From the NCBI GenBank assembly GCA_020829485.1, contig JAIVFU010000002.1, positions 114,120 through 178,119 of the forward strand: a DNA stretch of 64,000 nucleotides, read 5' to 3'. This stretch comes from Nostoc sp. CHAB 5834 (GTDB lineage Bacteria; Cyanobacteriota; Cyanobacteriia; Cyanobacteriales; Nostocaceae). The translations under genes were made by a program, and so were the position numbers. The notes under the pieces were generated by a model, which saw only the letters and a list, made by a program, of their open reading frames with translations, was not told where the DNA came from and did not search any database. Numbering within the stretch: position 1 is the first letter of the stretch; every line of letters starts with the position of its first letter. Positions 1-8,852 of the stretch are shown here, in pieces.

Positions 1-2013
1 GGTGAGCCTCTTTCAGCCTATGAAACTCTGGAATACGAGATTGGGGTACTACCCAGCGATGATTTTGTTTTTGACCCAGTGCAACTTGCTAAAAGTGAGA
101 GTAGTCCTCAAAAAGTTGGTCTTAACAGGGCTTTGCAATTTTTCCTAGACCAGAAACGGGGAATAACAGACCCCAACATTACTCAAGTTCTTCAGGCTCC
201 CATTGCAGTACAGACCCAATCCTTTATCTCTGGACTCTTTGCTCTTGACAAGTACTCTAGTTTGCCTGCTTTGACAGGGAGTATCCGTGCAGATCATGGG
301 GATGGACGTGATTCCAATCTCCGTATTGCGGTTGTGCCCTTCACTCATGTAGTGCGTCTAGATTGTGAAACCAGCAGTGAAAGTCCAAATATTGGGACAC
401 GGGTAGTACGCAAAATTGTGGTGAAAAATAATGATGAGTTTAAAGAACTCATCATTGCGCCCCACTGTCAGGTGGTTCTAGCGATGAGTTGTATCGAGTC
501 AACACGACTCGCACTAGAATCTTTCTCCCTTGTCGGTTCTGAACTGGCTCCTGCCGGACAAGAACTATTAGGTCGAAATTTCATGGTTCACCTTCGTGCA
601 GATATTGCCTTTGCTGTTGAAAGGACTAAGCTGGAAGAGTTTGTGAAAACCACTTGGCCCGGAAAGGAGCTTGCCGATCTTTTGCAGCTAGCAAGCCTCC
701 ATATCCAATGCGAAGGCAAAAATGGTAGATATCAGTATCAGCTCTATGCAGCCACCAATGCTGATGGGCCAGATGACAATATGTACAAAATGATTCCTGA
801 TCTTGACATACAGAGCCAAATCGCTCAGGAATTTGATTCAAATATAATTGGGCTGGTACTGAGAGCTTCCGGTGAAGTCCAGGGTGGTAGGGATTCCCCC
901 ATAGGTAATCCTGGTTTTGACTACATTGACTTAGCAGGGAATGCCGACTTTGACCAGACATTCAATCATCGCCGTGCCTGGGTGCAATTCAACCGTGGCG
1001 ACCACTTCAATAATCCTATCTGGCAGGATATTCATGACACAGGTCATGCTATTGCTCGTACTCTGGCCAATGGAGGTTCCTTAACCTACACCGGAGGTCG
1101 TTCCTATTTATTAGATGACCTTAAACGTCAGCAGGGTGTGGGCACTACTTTTCATGATGCGGGCACACTCTGGATGGGTGATGATCCCCAGAAATCTGTT
1201 ACTGATGTGAATGGACACTTCCACCATGTAACCAATGCTTATTGCAGTGACCAGGCTCTTTTTACAACAGTTGGTTCAGCCAATCCCGTTCTAACTGGAT
1301 TAGCTCTGACTCGCAAGGTTGCCGCCAATATTGTCGATCGTCATGATTCTTATGACGGTGACAAAGATACACTTTCAGGATTTTCAGTATCTTTAGCCAA
1401 AAGTGGAGGTTGGTTGGAAGTTCCCTATGACGGCATCATTCGCCTAAGTGATGAAATTATAGAAACTAACCCCACAGGAAATATTGGATTCTCCTATCTA
1501 CCAGAAACCTTTGACAATTTTGAACTAATTGTTGATTGGAAAGCCTTCCGTACTTATCGTTCCCAACCCCTGATTCCTAACTCAGGTATTCTTTTGCGAA
1601 TGCCTGACCCAAGAGGTGTTGACTTCTCGAACCAAACTGCTTTTGACAACTTCTACGATCAAGTAACTGAGATTCAGATCGATGAAACTGGCAAAAACTT
1701 TGTTCGTAGCCGTATTCCTCAAGCAATCTTTGGTGATTCATTATTCAAAACGGGGGCGATCTACGGTCTTGCACCCGCTACTCAATGGGCTGCCAAGGCA
1801 CTTGCTCCAGATGGTGATGACACCGCTAACCGATACTGGAATACATTCCACATTACTGCAAATAGCGATAAAGTAACTGTTCGTCTTAATGGGAAACAAG
1901 TATCTGAAGGTATTATTCCAACCCCTTTGAAACGCCTTAGTGGATTCATTGGATTGCAATTTCATACTGGTCGTGTACAGTTCCGTAATCTTCGGATCAA
2001 GCCACTGCCTTAA
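1..2013 (+). CDS. GMC-family oxidoreductase C-terminal part fused to a 3-keto-disaccharide hydrolase-like (DUF1080) domain, 5' partial
   Basis: The frame is open from base 1, so the gene starts upstream and the FAD-binding N-terminus is missing; 670 residues are visible. The first part is the substrate-binding and C-terminal region of a GMC flavoprotein oxidoreductase, with the block GTTFHDAGTLWMG holding the likely catalytic His and the later SANPVLTGLALT signature. From about residue 465 a second domain starts with GGWLEVPYDG and ends with GFIGLQFHTG and FRNLRIKPL, typical of the DUF1080/3-keto-disaccharide hydrolase jelly roll. GMC enzymes oxidise alcohols or sugars and often make H2O2; the second domain family acts on keto-sugar products. 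A DyP peroxidase frame follows after 52 bases, which suggests a shared transcript and that the peroxidase could use the H2O2. Domain calls are by motif recognition; the substrate is unknown. Confidence 0.85.
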   Translation, partial: GEPLSAYETLEYEIGVLPSDDFVFDPVQLAKSESSPQKVGLNRALQFFLDQKRGITDPNITQVLQAPIAVQTQSFISGLFALDKYSSLPALTGSIRADHGDGRDSNLRIAVVPFTHVVRLDCETSSESPNIGTRVVRKIVVKNNDEFKELIIAPHCQVVLAMSCIESTRLALESFSLVGSELAPAGQELLGRNFMVHLRADIAFAVERTKLEEFVKTTWPGKELADLLQLASLHIQCEGKNGRYQYQLYAATNADGPDDNMYKMIPDLDIQSQIAQEFDSNIIGLVLRASGEVQGGRDSPIGNPGFDYIDLAGNADFDQTFNHRRAWVQFNRGDHFNNPIWQDIHDTGHAIARTLANGGSLTYTGGRSYLLDDLKRQQGVGTTFHDAGTLWMGDDPQKSVTDVNGHFHHVTNAYCSDQALFTTVGSANPVLTGLALTRKVAANIVDRHDSYDGDKDTLSGFSVSLAKSGGWLEVPYDGIIRLSDEIIETNPTGNIGFSYLPETFDNFELIVDWKAFRTYRSQPLIPNSGILLRMPDPRGVDFSNQTAFDNFYDQVTEIQIDETGKNFVRSRIPQAIFGDSLFKTGAIYGLAPATQWAAKALAPDGDDTANRYWNTFHITANSDKVTVRLNGKQVSEGIIPTPLKRLSGFIGLQFHTGRVQFRNLRIKPLP

Positions 2014-2065
2014 CGAAAACTTTTCAATTGACTGTTTTCCGTTTTAAATTACTTGGAGTGTTAAA

Positions 2066-3665
2066 ATGCCCCTCGATCTCGATAATAATATTGAACCGAT
2101 TGACCAAAACGATTCGCAGTACGAAGATTTTCTGGCGGATTTACAAGGTAATATTCTTAATGGACATGGACGAGACCATGCTGCACACATTTTTCTCACT
2201 TTTCAACCTGGAAAGATTGCCGAAGTGAAAAGATGGATTGCCAAACTTGCCACTTTCCAAATTACCTCCGCAAAAAGCCAATTGGATGCCTCAGAAGAAT
2301 ACAAACGCAGCAAAACGGATGCCGGACTGTTCACTCACTTTGCATTGACGGCTATTGGCTATGATTACCTCGAAATTACTAAACCTAATAGTCCAAATAG
2401 GCAGAAGCGACTAACCCCCTATGCCGATGTTTTTCAGGAAGGGATGAAAAGTCGTCAGTCAGTTCTTTTAGATCCGCCTGTTGATACCTGGGAGGATGGA
2501 TTCAAAGATCCTATTCATGCCCTAGTTATTCTGTCCGATGATAATCCGGCGGATCTCACTGCGGCTGAATTAGCAATTAAGCTTGAGTTAAAGGACATCG
2601 CTACCATCAGAACGGTTGAGTATGGGCTGACGCTGCGCCGGAAATTCGAGGCTACAGTGGGTGGAAGTGTTGTTCAAAAAGAATTCGGCAATGTCGTCGA
2701 GCACTTTGGCTATGCAGATGGTGTCAGCCAACCAGCATTCCTTAAAAAGCAACTTGAAGGAGTGACTAGCAAATATTGGGAACATCCAGGGGCACCTCTC
2801 AAACTGGTGCTAATTCCCGATCCTAATGGGACAGAATTTGTAAGCTTTGGTAGCTTTCTGGTCTTTCGCAAACTTGAGCAAAACGTTAAGGGGTTCAAAG
2901 CCGCAGAAGCAGAGATCGCAAAGAAACTAGGTTTACCAACAGAACTGGGTGGGGCGATGGCAGTTGGGCGTTACGAAGATGGCACACCTCTAGTTTTGCA
3001 GCCAAGTGATGGCGGTTGGACTGAATCCACTGAGCCGACTATCCCTAACGACTTCAATTATAAGGGCGATTCCGAAGGGCTTAAATGTCCATTCCATGCT
3101 CATGTCCGCAAGAGCAATCCGCGTCTGGAATCTGTCAAGCCTGGCGGTGCTTTTGCCAAAAGTGAAGAAGAAGAACTGGGTCACCGCATTGCTCGTCGGG
3201 GCATCACCTATGGTGGTTCTTTGAGCACTTCTGAGGATCTCGATGATTTGCCAACAAAGGGAGTGGGCTTACTCTTCATGTGCTATCAGTCCGATATCTG
3301 GGAGCAGTTCGAGTTCATTCAGCGTTTCTGGTGCAACAATCAATCCTGTATTTCTTAAGCCAGGAATTGACTTCCCTCCAGGCGCAAAGATACCCTCTGA
3401 GATACCCCGCACAGGTTTAGATGCTGTAATTGGACAGAAGCAGGGAGATCAGAGTGATCCTGTGATTGGTGAGGCTCCAAAATCTCCGCAAAATTGGCCT
3501 CAAGAATGGGGAAAAGCGACAGTTAAGCCAGACATTGAAGCAGAAAAACAGTTTGCCCAATTTGTGAAATTGAAAGGAGGAGATTACTTTTTCTCTCCTT
3601 CGATTAGTTTTTTAAAAAATCTCTCTTTAGTTTCACCTTCTCAGGGTAAGCGAAAGAAGCAATAA
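2066..3665 (+). pseudogene. DyP-type heme peroxidase, frameshifted near its C-terminus
   Basis: Codons 1-430 encode a dye-decolorizing peroxidase: the GYADG form of the family GXXDG motif lies at residues 215-219, and the block CPFHAHVRKSNPR (341-353) carries the candidate heme-ligating His. The frame then stops at 3358 after FWCNNQSCIS. The missing C-terminus (NPVFLKPG, WGKATVKP, FVKLKGGDYFFSPSISFL) continues in another frame to 3665. At 3337-3344 CAAT occurs twice in tandem. Removing one copy gives C-N-N-P-V-F-L-K and restores a single 531-residue protein of normal family length. The lesion is thus a 4-bp duplication, or a sequencing error. It follows the GMC oxidoreductase gene closely, which fits a peroxide-producing and peroxide-using pair. 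The truncated product would lack the last family-conserved strand and is probably inactive. Confidence 0.88.
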
Positions 3666-3753
3666 GAGTGTCTTTCTTGCGAAAGACTTGAGGTTATTCT
3701 CAATAGTAAGGTCTTGTTGCAATTGTGTTTCTACGGAAAAACAAGGGTTTCAT

Positions 3754-3777
3754 CATTAGAGGAAGTGGCCTCTAATG
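3754..3777 (+). terminator. Hairpin downstream of the peroxidase gene
   Basis: A perfect 9-bp stem (CATTAGAGG / CCTCTAATG) with a 6-base loop lies 89 bases after the peroxidase stop. There is no T-run after it, so termination is uncertain. A weaker 6-bp hairpin sits at 3670-3687. Confidence 0.35.
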
Positions 3778-3898
3778 AAGTATAAGTATCATAGAAACAG
3801 AAAACCAGGTAAAGCTTAAAAGTCTTATCCTGTCGGTTAACCCATAATATTGCCGTAAAAACGTGATTATGCTTCCAATTCACTTCGGCAATATTATC

Positions 3899-4177
3899 GG
3901 TTCTTGGCAACTTTTGGTGATGATGAAAGGTTACGCGCTTTAAGGCAGAAGGCAGGAGGCAGAAGGCAGAAGGGTTTTAAGATTTTGCCTGTCGTCGTAG
4001 AACTTGTGACAAAGACTCAGATCCAACTTGAAAACTTTTCTTGTGATGTACAGATTCTGTAAACCTTGCAGCGCAGGACTTTCTGTAATTTTCTTCTTTC
4101 TTTCTTCCTTCTGCCCTCTGCCCTCTGCCTTCTGCCTAAACCACCCCACTATTTATCACCAAAAGCTGACAAGAACC
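3899..4177. mobile_element. 279-bp MITE-like element with 23-bp terminal inverted repeats and an 8-bp target duplication
   Basis: The left end (3899-3921, GGTTCTTGGCAACTTTTGGTGAT) and right end (4155-4177) are inverted repeats matching at 21 of 23 positions. The same 8 bases ATATTATC flank both sides, at 3891-3898 and 4178-4185, as expected of a target-site duplication. The interior has no credible transposase; it holds inverted polypurine and polypyrimidine runs (GGCAGAAGGCAGGAGG near 3943-3970, CTTCTGCCCTCTGCC near 4108-4136). This is a non-autonomous element or an internally deleted insertion sequence. It inserted next to an older hairpin, a perfect 12-bp inverted repeat at 3844-3855 / 3886-3897. 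The parent IS family is not identified from the ends alone. Confidence 0.82.
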
Positions 4178-4388
4178 ATATTATCCTTTCAATGTCTCTA
4201 ATCACAATGCTCCGAACAAAACTAGGGAGCAATAACGCCGTAAGAGCATAGGTTTTGGTAGTTAGGATGGGATTTAATTAGAGTCGGCGAAAGTCCTAAC
4301 CTTGAAATAAAGGTGTCGAGCAAATGCTCGCTCATTGAGTGCGCGTCGCTTAACACTCGCCATTGAAAAAACAAAGTTAAATTGAGGC

Positions 4389-4787
4389 TTAGATAAATAG
4401 GCTAGGTGAAACCTTGAAGTAATCACCAAGCATTTTGGCTTGTGCCTTGCTAATCGAACGCTTACCATTAACAACCTCAGACACCACACCGCTCGATCCA
4501 ATAACGCCTACCAAGTCAGCTTGACGGGTTCCGCTTGCTTCCATGATGTGTTGAAGTATCTCATGAGGCACAGATAAATCCATCGGGTAGTTCTGTGTTT
4601 CATATACTTCAATCAGTTTCACCAGCAATTTATGTAGAACTCGCTGCTCTGGAGTGCGATTTTTCGCAAAGGTTAGACGCTCTACCACTGTCAATACACG
4701 TTCATATTCGTCTTCCGTCTCAATTAGCTTGGGAGCAACTTCAGCTAGCAGATTGCCATAAGCAATTTCGTCAAAAGTAAAAGTCAT
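4389..4787 (-). CDS. higA: HigA-type antitoxin, XRE helix-turn-helix
   Basis: This 132-residue protein has a helical N-terminal half and a C-terminal helix-turn-helix (TRQADLVGVIGSSGVVSEVVNGKRSISKAQ in outline, residues about 87-120) of the XRE type, the layout of HigA antitoxins. It lies downstream of, and overlaps by 17 bases, the HigB-like gene on the same strand, giving the toxin-first order usual for higBA. By family knowledge it neutralises HigB and represses the operon promoter. The frame is intact. Confidence 0.82.
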   Translation of the reverse strand: MTFTFDEIAYGNLLAEVAPKLIETEDEYERVLTVVERLTFAKNRTPEQRVLHKLLVKLIEVYETQNYPMDLSVPHEILQHIMEASGTRQADLVGVIGSSGVVSEVVNGKRSISKAQAKMLGDYFKVSPSLFI

Positions 4788-5070
4788 TTTTCCATTTGCC
4801 TTTATCGTATTCAGTATGTGTAAGAAAGTATTTGTAATAAACTACCTGGTCTTCATAATCAATACCGACAATTAGGCGATAATCATTACCCTTGACATTG
4901 AAAACAGTGAAGTTTCCAACTGCTTCAGCATCCTTGTAAATCTTACGAACATCCTCTAAGTTCTGCCATTCCGTTTTCTTCACAGTTGCATACCAGTTGT
5001 CAATCGGCTTCTTGACATCGGGATACTGAGCAGTATCAGTGCGAAGGTTGCGAATTGCAATTAAATGCAT
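4771..5070 (-). CDS. higB: HigB-family mRNA interferase toxin
   Basis: This 99-residue basic protein matches the HigB_toxin family layout: an N-terminal stretch with DVKKPIDNWYATVKKTEWQN, a central KGNDYRLIVGIDYEDQVVY strand region, and the terminal HTEYDKGKWKNDFYF. HigB enzymes are RelE-fold ribosome-dependent endoribonucleases. The gene starts the two-gene unit and its 3' end overlaps the antitoxin start, so translation is probably coupled. The frame is full length and looks functional. Confidence 0.85.
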   Translation of the reverse strand: MHLIAIRNLRTDTAQYPDVKKPIDNWYATVKKTEWQNLEDVRKIYKDAEAVGNFTVFNVKGNDYRLIVGIDYEDQVVYYKYFLTHTEYDKGKWKNDFYF

Positions 5071-5235
5071 TTGTTTCTAACTTTTTTGTCATATATTTTC
5101 AATGAAGAATTAATTACTTTTAATTCTCTCGAAATGAGAGTAAAAAGTCAAGAGTAGTTATTATTTGGAGTGCGGGTTAGTTCAGGCTAATCCAGCATTG
5201 AAAAAGCTGGTGACAATGATGGCTCACTGGTGTGA

Positions 5236-6231
<996 letters not shown>

Positions 6232-6445
6232 CCAAACAAGATGCAATAATTTGATTTTTCCTTGATAAATCACCTCAAAAGGTGAGGTGAGTGATGGCAA
6301 AAGTAAAACGCAGTGGTGGAGAAGGTTTTGGTTCACCGTTCCACTCAATGCTGATGAATCAACAAAACATCGTAAAATTTACATACTAGAACGCGAGACT
6401 ACACCTCTGAGAAAAGTAATACCTTCCAATTCTTAGAATCCGTAA

Positions 6446-6471
6446 GGTGCGTTACACTCTGTTAACGCACC
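6446..6471. repeat. Small palindromic hairpin
   Basis: A perfect 9-bp stem (GGTGCGTTA / TAACGCACC) encloses an 8-base loop in the gap after por. It resembles short palindromic repeats common in Nostoc intergenic DNA. It could also help end the por transcript, but no T-run follows. Confidence 0.5.
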
Positions 6472-6585
6472 GATGTTAATCGTAAAGATATGCGAGAAAT
6501 TATCTAACCATTTCTGATGGAAACTGCCATGTCTTTCCTAAAGGCGCATTCCCAAAGTACAGTTATACCTCTTCATTCCCTACTC

Positions 6586-6614
6586 TTGACTTCTACCTAT
6601 AACAAATGTATAAT
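6586..6614 (+). promoter_or_regulatory. Sigma-70-type promoter of the manganese riboswitch transcript
   Basis: TTGACT (6586-6591) and TATAAT (6609-6614) are separated by 17 bases, with an extended -10 TG at 6607-6608. Initiation would fall near 6620, a few bases before the first conserved riboswitch segment, so promoter and leader fit each other. Confidence 0.8.
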
Positions 6615-6621
6615 ATATCTT

Positions 6622-6780
6622 CATAGAAGGGGAGTAGCTGCTGGCATAAAAACATCAAAGCCAGTACATCTGAATCAACATACTGGCGATGAGCCTGGTT
6701 CAGATGGCAAGTAATAAATATTTGAAAGCGAGACCTTCACTAAGTTCACACCGAAAAGTGTAAACTTGGTGAGGTCTTTT
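6622..6780 (+). promoter_or_regulatory. yybP-ykoY manganese riboswitch with intrinsic terminator
   Basis: The leader carries the yybP-ykoY core: AGAAGGGGAGTAGC at 6625-6638, the second-loop ACATACTGGCGATGAGCC region near 6678-6694, and GCGAGACCTTC at 6728-6738. The P1 helix pairs GAAGG (6626-6630) with CCTTC (6734-6738). The 3' side of P1 can instead pair within a long hairpin, AGACCTTCAC (6731-6740) with GTGAGGTCT (about 6769-6777), which runs into TTTT. The design is therefore Mn2+-bound P1 and read-through versus unbound terminator. It precedes a GDT1-family exporter, the usual target in cyanobacteria. Pairings were drawn by eye. Confidence 0.9.
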
Positions 6781-6831
6781 GGTTCTCATCAAGCTTCACA
6801 TCGGTAAACGATTTTTCAGGAGCTTGAGAGA

Positions 6832-7452
6832 GTGTTAACAGCTTTTACCGCAGGTTTATTATTAATAACAGTTTCAGAACTAGGCGATAAAACATTTTTT
6901 ATTGCTGTAATTTTGGCAATGCACCACTCGCGGCGGCTGGTATTTACAGGTGTGACAGCTGCTTTAGCCGCCATGACAATCCTTTCGGTGCTATTTGGAC
7001 AAGCGGTATCTTTTTTACCAAAAGTTTATATTCATTACGCTGAAATAGTTTTGTTTATTGCTTTTGGTATCAAGCTGTTATATGACGCTAGTAAGATGTC
7101 TCCTGCTGCTTGTGATACAGAAGTTGTAGAAGAAGCCGAAGCTGCGGTGAAAAAAGCAGATTTGCAGTTACCAAAGCAAAAGACTTCCTTGGCAATTATT
7201 ATAGAAGCCTTTGTATTGACATTTATGGCAGAGTGGGGCGATCGCACCCAAATTGCCACCATTGCCCTAGCCGCAGGTAATAATCCCATTGGAGTGACAA
7301 TAGGTGCAATTTTAGGACATGCCTTATGTGCTGCGATCGCAGTTATCGGCGGTAAAATGATTGCCGGACGAATTTCTGAGCGTCAACTCACCCTGATTGG
7401 CGGATGCCTGTTTCTAGTCTTTGGTGTTATTGCTGCCATTGAGGGAGCGTGA
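6832..7452 (+). CDS. mnx: TMEM165/GDT1 (UPF0016) family manganese exporter
   Basis: This 206-residue membrane protein has two hydrophobic repeats of three helices, each with the family motif E-x-G-D-[KR]-[ST]: SELGDKTF (E16-D19) and AEWGDRTQ (E134-D137). The acidic residues bind the transported cation. Cyanobacterial members (Mnx) move Mn2+ out of the cytosol and protect photosynthetic cells from excess. The GTG start at 6832 follows CAGGAG at 6819-6824. The manganese riboswitch directly upstream supports manganese as the substrate. The frame is intact and of normal length. Confidence 0.92.
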   Translation: MLTAFTAGLLLITVSELGDKTFFIAVILAMHHSRRLVFTGVTAALAAMTILSVLFGQAVSFLPKVYIHYAEIVLFIAFGIKLLYDASKMSPAACDTEVVEEAEAAVKKADLQLPKQKTSLAIIIEAFVLTFMAEWGDRTQIATIALAAGNNPIGVTIGAILGHALCAAIAVIGGKMIAGRISERQLTLIGGCLFLVFGVIAAIEGA

Positions 7453-7580
7453 GGGGAAGAAGCAAGGGAGCAGGGAGCAGGCAAGCAAGGGAGGAGAGTT
7501 TTCCCCTCTGCAAGAGCAGCACCCTGCCCCTCTGCCTCTTTCCCATGCCCCATTCCCCATTCCCCACTCCCTACTCCCCA
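7453..7580. repeat. Polypurine/polypyrimidine heptad-like spacer between convergent genes
   Basis: A purine-rich stretch (GGGAGCAGGGAGCAGG) is followed by its pyrimidine-rich counterpart ending in repeats of CCCCATT and CTCCCTACT. The strand asymmetry allows a long imperfect hairpin between the convergent mnx and TPR genes. This is a common type of Nostoc intergenic filler. Confidence 0.5.
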
Positions 7581-8474
7581 TTATTTAGGCGCACTTTTCA
7601 ATGGAGGCGTGGGAGATGCAGGCGGATTAGGAATAGGGGAAACCGTTGCTGCGTTTTTAATTTCATCTTTGTACTGAGCAGGTGCTAAAGCTGCGGCGTT
7701 ATCAAACAAAAGTTTTGCATCTGCGTCTTTGCCCTGTTGTTTCAAGAGCATCGCTTTGGCGACAACGGGGCGAAAATCCTTGGGATCTTTCTTAATTGCT
7801 TGGTCATATACAGAGCTAGCTTGATCGTATCGTTTCTGGGAAGCGTGAACAGAACCTAACAGCACCTGCACCGCTACTATATCTACACTTCCAGGCTGAA
7901 TTGTATTTGCTTGGGCTGCGTTAGAGAGGGTTTCTTGCAGCAAACCAATAGCTGCTTCCGGGCGTTGCTGACTTATTAACAAAGCCACCATTCCTTGTAA
8001 AGCTTTCAAATCGCCTGGTTTCGTAGATAAAATCGAGCGATAAGCTTGAGCGGCTCCTTCGCGATCGCCAATTTGTTGTTTGGCTTGAGCCAGTAGCACT
8101 GAATATTCTGACTGTTCGGGATTCAGCTTCGCTAGCTTTTCTAAAGGTTCAATCACAACTTGGATATCAGCTGGTTTAACCTCACTTTTTTCTTTTTGGC
8201 TCAGTAATTGTAGCCGCGCCTGTAATAAGCCTTTAAGCGCAGTCTGATTTTCTGGTTCTCTTTGCAAAACCAGTTCATAACCCCGTACTTCGTCTTCCAG
8301 TTTTGATTTTTGTTCAGCAGAGGTCAAAGTGCCTCTGGTGCTAGCGGTATTCTGGTTTGAGGGTGGCGTATTATTAAATGCTCCAATTATGGGAATCACC
8401 GAAACACCCACAAAAGCAAGAATTGCCAGCGCCAAGACGATTTGAACTATCCAACGATTGCGTGGTTGAGACAC
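7581..8474 (-). CDS. Membrane-anchored tetratricopeptide repeat protein
   Basis: This 297-residue protein has one N-terminal membrane helix (about residues 9-31, IVQIVLALAILAFVGVSVIP) followed by about five TPR-like helical pairs, seen as repeated A-x-Y/x-A and P-x-D/x-A patterns such as REGAAQAYRSILSTKPGDLKAL and YDQASSVYDQAIKKDPKDF. The C-terminus is proline-rich. TPR arrays are protein-interaction scaffolds; the single anchor suggests a position at the inner or thylakoid membrane. It is transcribed alone, convergent with mnx. I cannot assign a specific partner. Confidence 0.85.
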   Translation of the reverse strand: MSQPRNRWIVQIVLALAILAFVGVSVIPIIGAFNNTPPSNQNTASTRGTLTSAEQKSKLEDEVRGYELVLQREPENQTALKGLLQARLQLLSQKEKSEVKPADIQVVIEPLEKLAKLNPEQSEYSVLLAQAKQQIGDREGAAQAYRSILSTKPGDLKALQGMVALLISQQRPEAAIGLLQETLSNAAQANTIQPGSVDIVAVQVLLGSVHASQKRYDQASSVYDQAIKKDPKDFRPVVAKAMLLKQQGKDADAKLLFDNAAALAPAQYKDEIKNAATVSPIPNPPASPTPPLKSAPK

Positions 8475-8670
8475 AGTTTTGTCTTTCTCCTAAATTTTAA
8501 TGACATTATCATTTACACAAATCGTAAAGTTAAAAATTTCCAAAACTTTGCGGAATACCGCCAATTGCCTGTGAATTTTATAACAATTAACTATTTACAC
8601 TGCTAAAGTAAGTGATGACTTTAGGAGGAGCCGTCAGAATTGTAGCTATGATATGCTTCCGAAACTAGTG

Positions 8671-8723
8671 TAAAGGCGCTAAATTACACATTTAGTGTTT
8701 ATACACTCAATTTAGCGCCTTTA
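8671..8723. other. Perfect 15-bp hairpin between divergent genes
   Basis: TAAAGGCGCTAAATT (8671-8685) and its exact complement (8709-8723) form a 15-bp stem around a 23-base loop that contains a smaller palindrome (AGTGTTTATACACT). It lies 130 bases before the start of the next gene. It could be the terminator of a short transcript made from this gap, a leader attenuator, or a palindromic repeat. The rest of 8475-8852 holds no other recognised feature. Confidence 0.6.
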
Positions 8724-8852
8724 GTATTGTATAGAGTACCCTAGTGGGACTTTGTGAAAAGCAAATATACTTTCATCAGTCGCACAAATGCTCTTTCCAG
8801 CTGCCTTTGTAAAATCCCCCAATGGGATGTGTCTCCGCCGCAAGGAGTTTTT

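Noticed and set aside
3940..4251. Two short open frames inside the 279-bp MITE
   Set aside because: They are made mostly of the purine/pyrimidine repeats and cross the inverted ends; no protein-like pattern.
6294..6389. Small frame MAKVKRSGGEGFGSPFHSML after por
   Set aside because: Only 31 codons; composition is protein-like and a weak ribosome site precedes it, but nothing supports it as a gene beyond that.
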